Source: Glaciihabitans sp.
Lineage (GTDB): Bacteria > Actinomycetota > Actinomycetes > Actinomycetales > Microbacteriaceae
Assembly: GCA_017882805.1 (NCBI GenBank)
Contig: JADGOT010000318.1
Span: 1-45,249, forward strand
Direction: 5' to 3'
DNA: 45,249 nt
How positions within the stretch are numbered: the first letter of the stretch is position 1; every line of letters starts with the position of its first letter. Under the pieces are notes generated by a model, which worked only from the letters and a program-made list of their open reading frames with translations, did no database searches and had not been told where the DNA came from. The position numbers were made by a program, and so were the translations under genes. This document shows positions 35,122 to 43,644 of this stretch, piece by piece.

Positions 35122-35154
35122 GCCGAGTGAACTGGGCGAGTACGCCGAGTGAAC
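35122..35154. repeat. 11-base direct repeat GCCGAGTGAAC
   Basis: Two exact copies, 35122-35132 and 35144-35154, in the 73-base gap between the GT52-like gene and the LacI regulator gene. The second copy abuts the REP-like dyad. Purpose unknown. Confidence 0.6.
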
Positions 35155-35172
35155 CCTTCGACGAGCTCAGGG
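35154..35172. repeat. REP-like dyad CCCTTCGACGAGCTCAGGG
   Basis: A 19-base imperfect palindrome at the 3' end of the LacI-family gene; that gene's stop (35167-35169) is inside it. A closely similar sequence occurs at 42491-42505. The motif resembles a widespread bacterial repeat of the CCCTTCGACAAGCTCAGGG type. Confidence 0.6.
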
Positions 35173-36192
35173 AGCGGTGACGCGGGCGGTGCTGTTGCGG
35201 ATGAGCAGCTCAGCCTTCGCCTTGAGCGAGGTCTTCGAGGGGTGCGCGCCGCCCGCGAGCTCGCTAAGGAGGATGCGGGCGCCTCGTTCGCCGTGTTCGT
35301 ACGGGTCCTGCGCCATTGTGGTCAGCCCAAAGGATGCGGCGAGATCGTGATTGTCGATTCCGATCACGGAGAGTTCCTGTGGCACCCGGATGCCAGAGTC
35401 GCCGGCCGCGAGGATCGTGCCGATCGCCATCTCGTCTGAGCTGGCGAACACGGCCGTGGGCCGTGGCCCTGGTCGGGCGAACACCTGGTTCATCACATCT
35501 CGGCTCGCGGGCAGTGAGAAGTGACCGGACAGCAGTCGATCGGGCGGCACCGTGATGCCCGCTGCACGCGTGGCTTCGAGAAAGCCAGTCGTACGGTCCT
35601 CAGGCACCCGCCGGTTGAGCCCCTCGTCGTCGTCGCCGCCAAGGTGTGCAATGTCGCGATGGCCAAGATCCAGCAGGTGCTGCGTTGCGGTGCGGGCGAC
35701 ACCGCGCTCGTCGATTCCGATGTGACGGATGCCGCGTACCGGGCCGCCGATCATCATGAGCGGATGACCGACACTGAGCAACTGCTCGCGTTCACCGGCC
35801 GTGAAGTCCATGCCCACCGCGATGAGCGCATCCGTTCGCTTGCGCAGAATCGACCGATGAAAGACACGCTCCCGGTCGCCGCCTCGGCTTGCGAGGTTGT
35901 ACAGGATCATGTCGTAGTTGGCTTCGCGCAGTGCGGCGTCGACGCCCTCGATGACTGTTGTGTAGAACCAGCGGCTAACCGACGGCGCGACCAGCCCCAT
36001 CGTGAGAGTGCGGCCGGATGCGAGCCCCGACGCACTCGACGACGCGACGTAGCCGAGTTCATCGGCGATGCCTCGGATGCGTTCGCGGGTCGGCTCCGAA
36101 ACGTTCGGAAGCCCGCGCAGCGCCCTCGACACTGTCGCGATCGAAACGCCGGATGCACGCGCGACGTCATCAATGCTGGTCACGTCGTGCAT
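35167..36192 (-). CDS. LacI-family transcriptional regulator of the sugar locus
   Basis: 341 residues from ATG 36192; a longer open frame upstream is not LacI-like. The N-terminal helix-turn-helix is SIDDVARASGVSIATVSRAL, with hinge ERIRGIADELGYVASSSASGL, then a periplasmic-binding-protein-like effector domain. It is last in the minus-strand operon after the sugar importer genes. It is the natural candidate to bind the two AAGCG-type operators between the importer and the alpha-glucosidase genes. Effector probably a sugar taken up by the system. Confidence 0.93.
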   Translation of the reverse strand: MHDVTSIDDVARASGVSIATVSRALRGLPNVSEPTRERIRGIADELGYVASSSASGLASGRTLTMGLVAPSVSRWFYTTVIEGVDAALREANYDMILYNLASRGGDRERVFHRSILRKRTDALIAVGMDFTAGEREQLLSVGHPLMMIGGPVRGIRHIGIDERGVARTATQHLLDLGHRDIAHLGGDDDEGLNRRVPEDRTTGFLEATRAAGITVPPDRLLSGHFSLPASRDVMNQVFARPGPRPTAVFASSDEMAIGTILAAGDSGIRVPQELSVIGIDNHDLAASFGLTTMAQDPYEHGERGARILLSELAGGAHPSKTSLKAKAELLIRNSTARVTAP

Positions 36193-36269
36193 CACCCCAT
36201 CGAGTGGAAGTTTGCGCTCTAGGTGGTTTCGAGCGAGACAACTCTGCCACAGGCATTCGTCATACCGCG

Positions 36270-37235
36270 CTAACCCTTCGTCGCTCCGGCGAGAAGCCCT
36301 CGCACGAAGTACCGCTGGAGCGAGAAGAACACGATGAGGGGTGCGATGATCGCCAGGAAGGTTCCGGCCGATAGCAGGTACCACTGCTGGCCGTAGGTTC
36401 CGGCGAGGTCGACCAACAGCTTCGTGATCGGCGGGTTGTTACCCGCGAAGATCGTCGCTACGAGTAGATCGTTCCACACCCAGAGGAACTGCAAGATCGC
36501 GAAAGATGCGATCGCCGGTCTCGCCAGCGGGAGCACGATGCGGAAGAAAATCTGGCCGTGGCTCGCGCCGTCGATCTTGGCTGCCTCCATGATGTCGACC
36601 GGCAAAGCGGCGATGAAGTTGTGCAACAAAAAGATAGCGAGAGGCAGGGCGAAGATCGTGTGTGCGATCCAGATGCGCGCGAAGCTGCCGTCGGTGCCGC
36701 TCAGGTTTAGACCCGGGAATACTGCCCAGTGCCCGATGGTGACGCCGTTCGAGAACAGCAGCAGCAGCGGGACCAGTGCAACCTGAATCGGAACGACCTG
36801 AAGTGAGAAGACGCCGACAAACAGGATGTTTTTCCCTCGGAACTCGACCCAGGCGAACGCGTACGCCGCCAGCAGCGCGAGCGAGATCGGGATGAGCGTC
36901 GCTGGGATCACGATGACGAGCGAATTTACGAAGGACTGTCCGACGGTGAGTGTGTCGTTGAAGTTCAGCGTGTTCGTATAGTTCGAGATCGTCAAATCGG
37001 GATGGGTGAAGAAGGTCCACCAGCCCGATGTGTTGATGTCGGCCGGCTGGCGGAATGACGTCACGAACAGTCCGAACGTCGGAATTGTCCAGATGACCGC
37101 GATGACAACCGCCGCAATGGTGGCGCCCTTGCTCGACAGCCTCTTCTTGGAGTCGTTGAACGCCGCTGTCTCTGCACGAAGTGTTGCTTTTTCTACCCGC
37201 CGCGCGGAGCGGGGGTCAATGTCGGTGGCGATCAC
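36270..37235 (-). CDS. Sugar ABC importer permease (MalG-like)
   Basis: 321 residues, six membrane segments. The cytoplasmic EAA loop that docks on the ATPase is present (AAKIDGASHGQIFFRIVLPL). Its start overlaps the stop of the MalF-like gene by 4 bases. It belongs to the CUT1 family of oligosaccharide importers. No matching ATPase is encoded in this locus, so a shared MsiK-like ATPase elsewhere is likely, as in other actinobacteria. Confidence 0.93.
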   Translation of the reverse strand: MIATDIDPRSARRVEKATLRAETAAFNDSKKRLSSKGATIAAVVIAVIWTIPTFGLFVTSFRQPADINTSGWWTFFTHPDLTISNYTNTLNFNDTLTVGQSFVNSLVIVIPATLIPISLALLAAYAFAWVEFRGKNILFVGVFSLQVVPIQVALVPLLLLFSNGVTIGHWAVFPGLNLSGTDGSFARIWIAHTIFALPLAIFLLHNFIAALPVDIMEAAKIDGASHGQIFFRIVLPLARPAIASFAILQFLWVWNDLLVATIFAGNNPPITKLLVDLAGTYGQQWYLLSAGTFLAIIAPLIVFFSLQRYFVRGLLAGATKG

Positions 37236-38377
37236 AGTCCCAACCTCTGCTTCCGGATGTTGTTGGCGTTATAGATGAGGAACGGGAGGATGAGGATGAA
37301 TAACAGCACGGCCTCCGCGGACGACGTTCCCGTCTGCGGCGGCAGGTTCTCGAAGAGTCGAACCATTTGGAAGCTGATGACGCTCGTGTTGTTCTGCCCC
37401 TGCGTGGTCGCGGCAATGATGTCGTAGACCTTGAGGGACACGATGGCGATCGTGATCCAGACGACGATTATCGTGGGTCGGATGCCGGGAACTGTCACGT
37501 TGCGGAAGCGTGCCCAGGCATTTGCGCCGTCCAGCTCGGCCGCCTCGTTCTGCTCTTCGGGGATCCCCTTGATCGCCGCCGAAAGGAGCACCATGGCAAA
37601 TCCGGTCTGGGTCCAGATCAAGATGACGATCAGCAGCGCGATGTTGAGCGGCGAGGTTTGCAGCCAGTTCACCGGCTGGCCGCCGAACCAGACCACGATC
37701 TGGTTGAGCAGGCCGATCTGGGTGCCCTGCTGGTAGTCGTAGAAGAACTTGAAGATGATGGATGCGCCGACGAACGAAATCGCGACAGGCATGAAGACGA
37801 ATACCTTCAGCACCTTCTCTCCGCGACTCTTGTCGACGAAGACCGCGTAGGCGAGGCCGATCGCGGTGGCGATGATTGGCGTAATGATCACCCAGATGAT
37901 CTGGTTGCCGAGTGCAATCAAGCCCTGGTTAGCCGGGGCAAGAACGTAGCTGAAGTTCGCGATGCCGACGAATTTTGAACCGTCGTTGCTAAAGAACGCG
38001 GAAATGACCGTCTTGATAAGCGGGTAGAGAAGCCCGATAGCGAGAAGAAGCACAGCGGGCGCCATGAAGGCGATGAGCTGCAGCATCGAACCCTTACCCC
38101 CGCGCGCACGCAAATCGAGCAGAAATAGACCGGCGCCGAGAACTGCGGCGACTGGCACGAGCCACACGGCGTCGTTGTACACGCCGAGGACGAGCACGAT
38201 GATGGCGGGCACGGCAATCGCGACGACGAGCCGCATGATCGTGTAACCGCGTCCGGCTCGGGGCGCGAATTCAACGAAGAAGAGGATGAGTGCAACCACG
38301 ACGCCGAAGGCGACGAGGATGACGGGGATCTGGGCAAGTGGCGGCAATCCGGCCAGCCACTGGAAAAACGCTGTCAT
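37232..38377 (-). CDS. Sugar ABC importer permease (MalF-like)
   Basis: 381 residues from ATG 38377 with AAAGGG upstream. It has extra N-terminal hydrophobic segments (PVILVAFGVVVALILFFVEF, IAVPAIIVLVLGVYND) before the usual permease core, as in MalF-type subunits. The EAA loop is EAAELDGANAWARFRNVTVP. It forms a heterodimer with the MalG-like protein. Confidence 0.93.
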   Translation of the reverse strand: MTAFFQWLAGLPPLAQIPVILVAFGVVVALILFFVEFAPRAGRGYTIMRLVVAIAVPAIIVLVLGVYNDAVWLVPVAAVLGAGLFLLDLRARGGKGSMLQLIAFMAPAVLLLAIGLLYPLIKTVISAFFSNDGSKFVGIANFSYVLAPANQGLIALGNQIIWVIITPIIATAIGLAYAVFVDKSRGEKVLKVFVFMPVAISFVGASIIFKFFYDYQQGTQIGLLNQIVVWFGGQPVNWLQTSPLNIALLIVILIWTQTGFAMVLLSAAIKGIPEEQNEAAELDGANAWARFRNVTVPGIRPTIIVVWITIAIVSLKVYDIIAATTQGQNNTSVISFQMVRLFENLPPQTGTSSAEAVLLFILILPFLIYNANNIRKQRLGL

Positions 38378-38509
38378 GGGTGTAGCCCTTTCGAGTGCGA
38401 CGGTGAACTCAAATTGAGGAGAGCGGGGGAGCAACCCGCGAGGGCCGCTCGAGCACGGTGCGTGATCACACTGTGCCGAAGCGACCCTCGCGGGGTCAAT
38501 GGGTATTGC

Positions 38510-39871
38510 TTAGCTGGCGTTAGCCCATGCCGCCTGGATCTCGGCTTCGGCCTGTGCCTGAGGCATTCCATTCGTCCAGTCGACGATGCCCTTCCAGAAC
38601 GCGTTCTCCACGACGGTCGGCATTGCGTCATCCGCACCGAACCGGAACGTAGTGGACGAGCTCTGCAGCGTCTTGATGGCGCTCTGCAGCAACGGGTCGG
38701 CTTCCTTCGAAGCATCCAGACCCTTGTTCGCGCTGATGAACGACGCACCCTTGACCGTGATGAGGCTGTTTGCCCATGCTGAGCTCGACAGGTAGGTCAT
38801 GACCTTCTGCGTGGCGGCCTTGCTGTTGAAGGCTGCGGCGAAGTCGCCACCACCGACGACGGCGTGCGATCCGGACTTGACACCCGGCAGTGCGAAGGCC
38901 CAGACGTCACCGGTGGGTCCAACTGTCGGAACCGAGCCAGCGGCGGTCTTCGTGGTCGAGAAGCTCGCCTCGAGGAACGTGGCCTGGTTCGTCATTGCGC
39001 AGGATCCGTTCGCAACCTTCGCCGCGACGTCTCCGAACGCGGTCGAGTTGATCGATGCGACGTTGCCGAACCCGGCGTTCACGTACTTCGGGTTCTGCAG
39101 AATCTGACCGAGCAGGGTGAACGCCTTGTCGATCGAGCCATCAGTGAACTTCGTCTTTCCCTTGACCCACGAGTCGTAGGTCGAGGGGCCCGCCGAGCTC
39201 AGGACGACCTCAGCCAGGAAGTCGGCTCCCGGCCATCCCGAAGCAGTGCCGGAGTTGAAGCCCGCACAGAATGGCGCCGCCCCAGTAGTCGACTCGACCT
39301 TGCCGATGTCGGAGATCAGGTCGGAGTAGCTGGCGGGAACGGTGATGCCCCACTTCTTGAAGTCGGCCGGCGTGTACCAGATGTAGCCCTTGACGTTTGC
39401 GTCGAGTGGCGTGGCGTACATCTTGCCACCGCTCGATACGTAGCCCTGCCAGTCAGTGGAGAAGTTCTTCTTCACACTGGCTTCGGTGGCTGCACCGACG
39501 GTCGCAACCTTTCCGGACTGGATCGCGGCGTCGAGAAGACCCGGCTGGGGGAACATACCGATGTCTGGCAGGTCGTTGCCCTGGATCTTCGTGGCGATGT
39601 TGGTCGTGAAGTTTCCATCACCCGTGTACGTGATGGTGATGTTGTTCGCCTTGCCCCAGGCCGCCCACGAGGCGTTGAGCTCGGTTGCCTCTGTACCGGT
39701 GTCTGGACCGTAGATTGTCACCGTCTGGTGACCCGTCGTTCCGGCGCTGCTTGTCGAGCCGGGGTTTGCTGTGGTGCAACCCGCAAGCGCAATGCTGCCG
39801 ACTGCGGTTACCGCGAATGCGGCGAGAACGCGTCGGCGTGCTGCGGAAGAAAACACTCGTTGTGCTGTCAA
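38510..39871 (-). CDS. Sugar ABC importer substrate-binding lipoprotein (MalE-like)
   Basis: 453 residues. The TTG at 39871 is chosen because AGGAG lies 7 bases upstream; a TTG at 39877 would have only one base of spacing. Signal peptide with lipobox IALAGC, so the mature protein is lipid-anchored. The remainder is an extracellular solute-binding family 1 fold (DLPDIGMFPQPGLLDAAIQS, WYTPADFKKWGITVP). First gene of a MalE-MalF-MalG-LacI operon. Likely ligand is an alpha-glucoside, given the divergent GH13 gene. Confidence 0.94.
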   Translation of the reverse strand: MTAQRVFSSAARRRVLAAFAVTAVGSIALAGCTTANPGSTSSAGTTGHQTVTIYGPDTGTEATELNASWAAWGKANNITITYTGDGNFTTNIATKIQGNDLPDIGMFPQPGLLDAAIQSGKVATVGAATEASVKKNFSTDWQGYVSSGGKMYATPLDANVKGYIWYTPADFKKWGITVPASYSDLISDIGKVESTTGAAPFCAGFNSGTASGWPGADFLAEVVLSSAGPSTYDSWVKGKTKFTDGSIDKAFTLLGQILQNPKYVNAGFGNVASINSTAFGDVAAKVANGSCAMTNQATFLEASFSTTKTAAGSVPTVGPTGDVWAFALPGVKSGSHAVVGGGDFAAAFNSKAATQKVMTYLSSSAWANSLITVKGASFISANKGLDASKEADPLLQSAIKTLQSSSTTFRFGADDAMPTVVENAFWKGIVDWTNGMPQAQAEAEIQAAWANAS

Positions 39872-39941
39872 CTTCAAACTCCTCTTCGAGTTACCAATTC
39901 GCGCCGTGGCGGGGGTGCCTGTGCAGCGCGGTGCTGAGCCG

Positions 39942-39970
39942 AAGTTACAGTCAAACCCAATTCAATGCAA
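39942..39970 (-). promoter_or_regulatory. Promoter of the MalE-MalF-MalG-LacI operon
   Basis: On the minus strand: -35 TTGCAT (39965-39970), a 17-base spacer and -10 TAACTT (39942-39947). The -35 overlaps the first LacI-type operator, so repressor binding would block it. Confidence 0.6.
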
Positions 39971-39994
39971 GCGTTTTACGAAAGCGCTTACATT
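39966..39994. promoter_or_regulatory. Two LacI-family operators in the divergent sugar promoter region
   Basis: Site 1 is TGCAAGCGTTTTAC (39966-39979); site 2 read on the minus strand is TGTAAGCGCTTTCG (39979-39992), close to the LacI-family consensus TGNAANCGNTTNCA. Their central CG steps are 13 bases apart. Site 1 overlaps the -35 of the importer operon; both lie just upstream of the -10 of the alpha-glucosidase gene. Confidence 0.7.
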
Positions 39995-39998
39995 ACGG

Positions 39999-40004
39999 TA
40001 TAAA
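39999..40004 (+). promoter_or_regulatory. -10 element (TATAAA) of the alpha-glucosidase gene
   Basis: TATAAA ends 7 bases before the ATG at 40012. With no ribosome binding site, the mRNA is probably leaderless. Confidence 0.6.
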
Positions 40005-40011
40005 TTTCAGA

Positions 40012-41676
40012 ATGAATTCGCAATCCGCCGTGCTCTCGTCAGAGTCCCCGTTCCTCGAAAGCACAGAGTCCCCCCGCTCATGGTGGAATGACGCCGTCAT
40101 CTACCAGATCTATCCGCGGTCGTTCGCGGACTCTAACGGCGACGGGGTCGGCGATCTCGCCGGTGTCACCGCACGCCTCGACTATCTGGCGAAGCTCAGC
40201 ATCGACGCTATCTGGCTGTCACCGTTTTACGTCTCTCCGCAGGCTGACGCCGGTTACGACGTTGCGGACTATCGACAGGTCGACCCGCTGTTTGGCACGC
40301 TCGAGGACTTCGATGTGATGCTCGCCGCGGCGCACGCGCGGGGTCTGCGAGTGATTGTCGACGTGGTGCCGAATCACACGTCGAGCGCGCACGACTGGTT
40401 TGTCGCCGCACTCGCGGCAGGCGCGGGATCTTCGGCGCGAGCGAGGTACATGTTCCGCGATGGCACGGGCGAGTCTGGCGAGAATCCGCCGAACAACTGG
40501 CAATCCATCTTCGGCGGTCCAGCGTGGACCAGGACAACGGACGGCGAGTGGTACCTGCACATGTTCGACTCGAGCCAGCCCGACCTGAACTGGCGGAATC
40601 CGGACGTGCTCGACGAGTTTGACAGCATCCTCAGGTTCTGGCTTGATAGGGGCGTCGACGGATTTCGGGTGGATGTCGCGCACGGACTGATCAAGCACGA
40701 AGACCTTCCTGATCACGACTTCGGCGCGCCTTTCGAAGGCACGGGCAACTTCGGACCGATGTGGGATCAGGATGACGTTCACGACATCTATCAGCGCTGG
40801 AACCGTGTACTCGCCGAGTACGGCGGCGAGCGGATCATGGTTGCCGAGGCGTGGGTTTCCCCGCCAGAGCGTCTCGGCCGATACGTGCGCGCTGACGAGA
40901 TGCAGCAGGCCTTCAACTTCGAGTTCATGACTGTGGGTTGGGACGCGATGGGGTTGCGCCGTTCGATCGACGCGGCTCGAGCCATTACGGGCGAAGTCGG
41001 CGCCACAACGACCTGGGTCATGTCCAATCACGATGTGGTTCGTCACGTGTCTCGGCTGGGGCTGCCGGATCCGACATCCTGGCCAAAGGGAATCAGTGCG
41101 AGCGACCCGCAGCCCGACTACACACTGGGGCTGTCACGAGCCAGGGCCATGACCCTTCTGGTGCTTGCGTTGCCGGGCTCCGCCTACGTGTTCGAGGGCG
41201 AAGAACTTGGCCTGCCGGATCACACGACTCTCCGCGAGGAGGATCGGATGGATCCCGGCTTCTACCGCAGCGGCGGCCTGGATGTCGGGCGAGACGGCTG
41301 TCGCATACCGTTGCCGTGGGACTCCAGCGAGCCCGGATTTGGGTTCGGACCGGCCGGCGCGACCTGGCTGCCGCAGCCGCCCTCCTTCGGTGAGCTCGCG
41401 GTCGATCGCCAGGACGGCGTGGAAGGGTCGACCCTCGAGTTCTACCGCGCAGCGTTGCTGCTGCGACGCGAGAGAACTCTCGGGTTCGGTGACCTGAACT
41501 GGCATGTCTCCCGCCCGAGCGTTCTGCATTTCTCGAACTCGGGTGTGCGTGTGGTGGTCAACTTCGGCCATGGCCCGATCCCCTTGCCCCACGGGCTAGA
41601 CCTAATCCTGCCGAGCGGTCCTGGCGCGGTCGTCGCCGGCGAACTGCAGCCCAACCACGCGGTGTGGCTGGTCTAG
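40012..41676 (+). CDS. GH13 alpha-glucosidase (oligo-1,6-glucosidase/trehalose or maltose hydrolase type)
   Basis: 554 residues from ATG 40012. GH13 landmarks: AVIYQIYPRSFADSNGDGVG (28-47), DVVPNHTS (117-124), catalytic nucleophile Asp221 (GFRVDVAHG), acid/base Glu279 (MVAEAW) and Asp341 (MSNHD). No signal peptide, so it acts in the cytoplasm on imported sugar. It is divergent from the importer operon and shares its operators. Which disaccharide it prefers is not determined. Confidence 0.94.
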   Translation: MNSQSAVLSSESPFLESTESPRSWWNDAVIYQIYPRSFADSNGDGVGDLAGVTARLDYLAKLSIDAIWLSPFYVSPQADAGYDVADYRQVDPLFGTLEDFDVMLAAAHARGLRVIVDVVPNHTSSAHDWFVAALAAGAGSSARARYMFRDGTGESGENPPNNWQSIFGGPAWTRTTDGEWYLHMFDSSQPDLNWRNPDVLDEFDSILRFWLDRGVDGFRVDVAHGLIKHEDLPDHDFGAPFEGTGNFGPMWDQDDVHDIYQRWNRVLAEYGGERIMVAEAWVSPPERLGRYVRADEMQQAFNFEFMTVGWDAMGLRRSIDAARAITGEVGATTTWVMSNHDVVRHVSRLGLPDPTSWPKGISASDPQPDYTLGLSRARAMTLLVLALPGSAYVFEGEELGLPDHTTLREEDRMDPGFYRSGGLDVGRDGCRIPLPWDSSEPGFGFGPAGATWLPQPPSFGELAVDRQDGVEGSTLEFYRAALLLRRERTLGFGDLNWHVSRPSVLHFSNSGVRVVVNFGHGPIPLPHGLDLILPSGPGAVVAGELQPNHAVWLV

Positions 41677-41682
41677 GGTTTC

Positions 41683-41697
41683 CGGTCCACTAGACCG
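41683..41697. terminator. Candidate bidirectional hairpin between convergent genes
   Basis: CGGTC (41683-41687), loop CACTA and GACCG (41693-41697) lie at the junction of the alpha-glucosidase and ABC permease genes. Confidence 0.3.
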
Positions 41698-42466
41698 ATC
41701 GCTGGTATGCCCGGAATGCTCTGGTGGCCAACCAGGTCATGACGACGACCAGTGCCGCGAGCAGCGCCAGATTGCCCCAGATCGCCGCCCAATCGGGTGT
41801 GTTCTGCAGCGCATCGCGCCCGGCGATTACCGACCACTCGAACGGGTTGAAGCGCGCAACGTTCTGCACCCAAACGGGCGACAGCTTCGTGTCCATGATC
41901 GCTGAGCTCAGGAACATGAGCGGGAATGCGAGCACCTGCGAGATCGCGATGAGTGCGGTCTGCTGCCGAGCGAGCAGCGCTATCGCGTTCGACAGCGCGG
42001 CAAACACGAAGGTGATCAGGACGGCCGACAGCAGCAGGATCAGGATGCCGATCACGCCGCCACCAAACCGGGCCCCAGCGAGCCAGGAAACGCCGAGTAC
42101 GACGAGCGTCTGGATCACCGTAAGCACCGCCTGGTAGAGCATGTTCGCGACGATCATCCCGCCTCGCGATGTTGGCGAGGTTAGGAACCGATCCATGACT
42201 CCGCGGTCCATGTCCTGGATATAGGAGGTTCCCGCCCACGCAGCGCCGAACAGCGCCATCAGCATCACGATGCCGGGGGTCAGAAACTCGAGGTAGCTTC
42301 CGCCACCGCTGAATCCGGGGATGTTGACGACCGACTTGAATAGCGCGCCAAAGAGAAGCAGCCAGATGATCGGCTGGATCAGGTTGATGATCAGGTAGGC
42401 GGGGTTCCGCATGAACGCTCGGAGCTGTCGTGCGGTGAGAATCCCGGTGTGGGTGATGGCGGTCAT
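41690..42466 (-). CDS. ABC-2 type exporter permease (DrrB-like)
   Basis: 258 residues from ATG 42466, which overlaps the ATPase stop (ATGA). Six hydrophobic segments; MRNPAYLIINLIQPIIWLLL and GTSYIQDMDRGVMDRFLTSP are typical of daunorubicin-resistance type permeases. Forms an exporter with the adjacent ATPase. Substrate unknown; drugs or lipids are common for the family. Confidence 0.92.
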   Translation of the reverse strand: MTAITHTGILTARQLRAFMRNPAYLIINLIQPIIWLLLFGALFKSVVNIPGFSGGGSYLEFLTPGIVMLMALFGAAWAGTSYIQDMDRGVMDRFLTSPTSRGGMIVANMLYQAVLTVIQTLVVLGVSWLAGARFGGGVIGILILLLSAVLITFVFAALSNAIALLARQQTALIAISQVLAFPLMFLSSAIMDTKLSPVWVQNVARFNPFEWSVIAGRDALQNTPDWAAIWGNLALLAALVVVMTWLATRAFRAYQRSV

Positions 42467-43485
42467 GATGCGTTCTCCTTGGTGGTCCATGAGCTTGTCG
42501 AAGGGCCAGCAACGCTAAAGGCGTGGCCGGTGTATTTGAGGTAGACGTCGTCGAGGCTCGGCCTCGCGACGGTCGCGGAGGCGACCCCCAGATTCGCGTC
42601 ATCCAGTGCACCCAGAACCTGGGGTAGTGCGACCGCACCGACGTCGGCTCGACCGCGCAGGGTGCGCCCGTCGACGAGTACTTCGCTGAGCGCGCTCACC
42701 CGTGAGAGAGCGCGAAGCGCGGCGTCGAGGTCGGTCTCGGGTGCGAGCTCGACGAACACGGCATCGCCGCGCAGGCCGTTCTTGAGCTCGTCCGGGCTGC
42801 CGGTCACGACGATGCGGCCGTGATCGACGATAGCGAGCTGGCTCGCGAGCCGGTCTGCCTCCTCGAGGTAGTGCGTGGTGAGCAGCACGGTCATCTGCTC
42901 TGTCTTCGCCATGCTCTCGAGCTCCGCCCACATCTCCGCTCGGGCCTCGGGGTCGAGTCCGGTGGTTGGCTCGTCGAGGAACAGCACCTGTGGGTGGTGC
43001 ATGAGCCCGATCGCGACATCCAGCTTTCGCGCCATTCCGCCCGAGTACGTCTTGACTAGGCGGTCGCCAGAGTCGGCGAGCGAGAAGCGCTCGAGTAGTT
43101 GGGTGGCGCGTGCCTTGGCGTCGCTACCGCGCATTCCCTGCAACCGGCCCGCGAGCACCAGGTTTTCGCGGCCGGTGTCCATCGGATCGGTGACCGCCTT
43201 CTGGGCCACAAAGCCGATAGTTTTGCGCACTCGGTCGGGGTGTTTGAGTACGTCGATTCCGGCGATGATCGCACCGCCTGAGTCGGGGCGGGAGAGCGTC
43301 GAAAGGATCTTGACGCTGGTCGACTTGCCGGCACCGTTGGGGCCGAGCAGTCCGAAGATACTGCCCGGTTCTGCGGCGAAGCTCACGGAGTCGAGGGCGT
43401 GGATGCGCGGTTTACCGCGTCCACCCGGATAGGTCTTGACTAGTTCGCGAGCCTCGATGGCCGGCGATTCGATTGAACGTGCCAT
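42463..43485 (-). CDS. ABC exporter ATP-binding protein (DrrA-like)
   Basis: 340 residues. Walker A GPNGAGKST (48-56), signature YSGGMARK (147-154), Walker B VLFLDEPTTGLD (167-178). The C-terminal DrrA-type domain ends in PSLDDVYLKYTGHAF. The last residues (GPSTSSWTTKENAS) are encoded through a REP-like sequence at 42491-42505 and are probably a late addition. Confidence 0.94.
   Translation of the reverse strand: MARSIESPAIEARELVKTYPGGRGKPRIHALDSVSFAAEPGSIFGLLGPNGAGKSTSVKILSTLSRPDSGGAIIAGIDVLKHPDRVRKTIGFVAQKAVTDPMDTGRENLVLAGRLQGMRGSDAKARATQLLERFSLADSGDRLVKTYSGGMARKLDVAIGLMHHPQVLFLDEPTTGLDPEARAEMWAELESMAKTEQMTVLLTTHYLEEADRLASQLAIVDHGRIVVTGSPDELKNGLRGDAVFVELAPETDLDAALRALSRVSALSEVLVDGRTLRGRADVGAVALPQVLGALDDANLGVASATVARPSLDDVYLKYTGHAFSVAGPSTSSWTTKENAS
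42491..42505. repeat. REP-like sequence inside the 3' end of the DrrA-like gene
   Basis: GAGCTTGTCGAAGGG is nearly identical to the complement of the dyad at 35154-35172. Here it is translated as part of the C-terminal tail. Confidence 0.55.
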
Positions 43486-43644
43486 GGGTTACTCCTATTT
43501 GGTCAGGAGTCTCCGGGCGAAAAGCGTGCGCCAGTACAGTTGGGGTGAGCCTTGATAACTGTTTGCGCAGCTCTCGTTCGTCGAGAGACTTCAGGGTTTT
43601 GGTGGCTCGGATGTTCGCGCATCCGAGCCACCGCTTGGTTTGGC

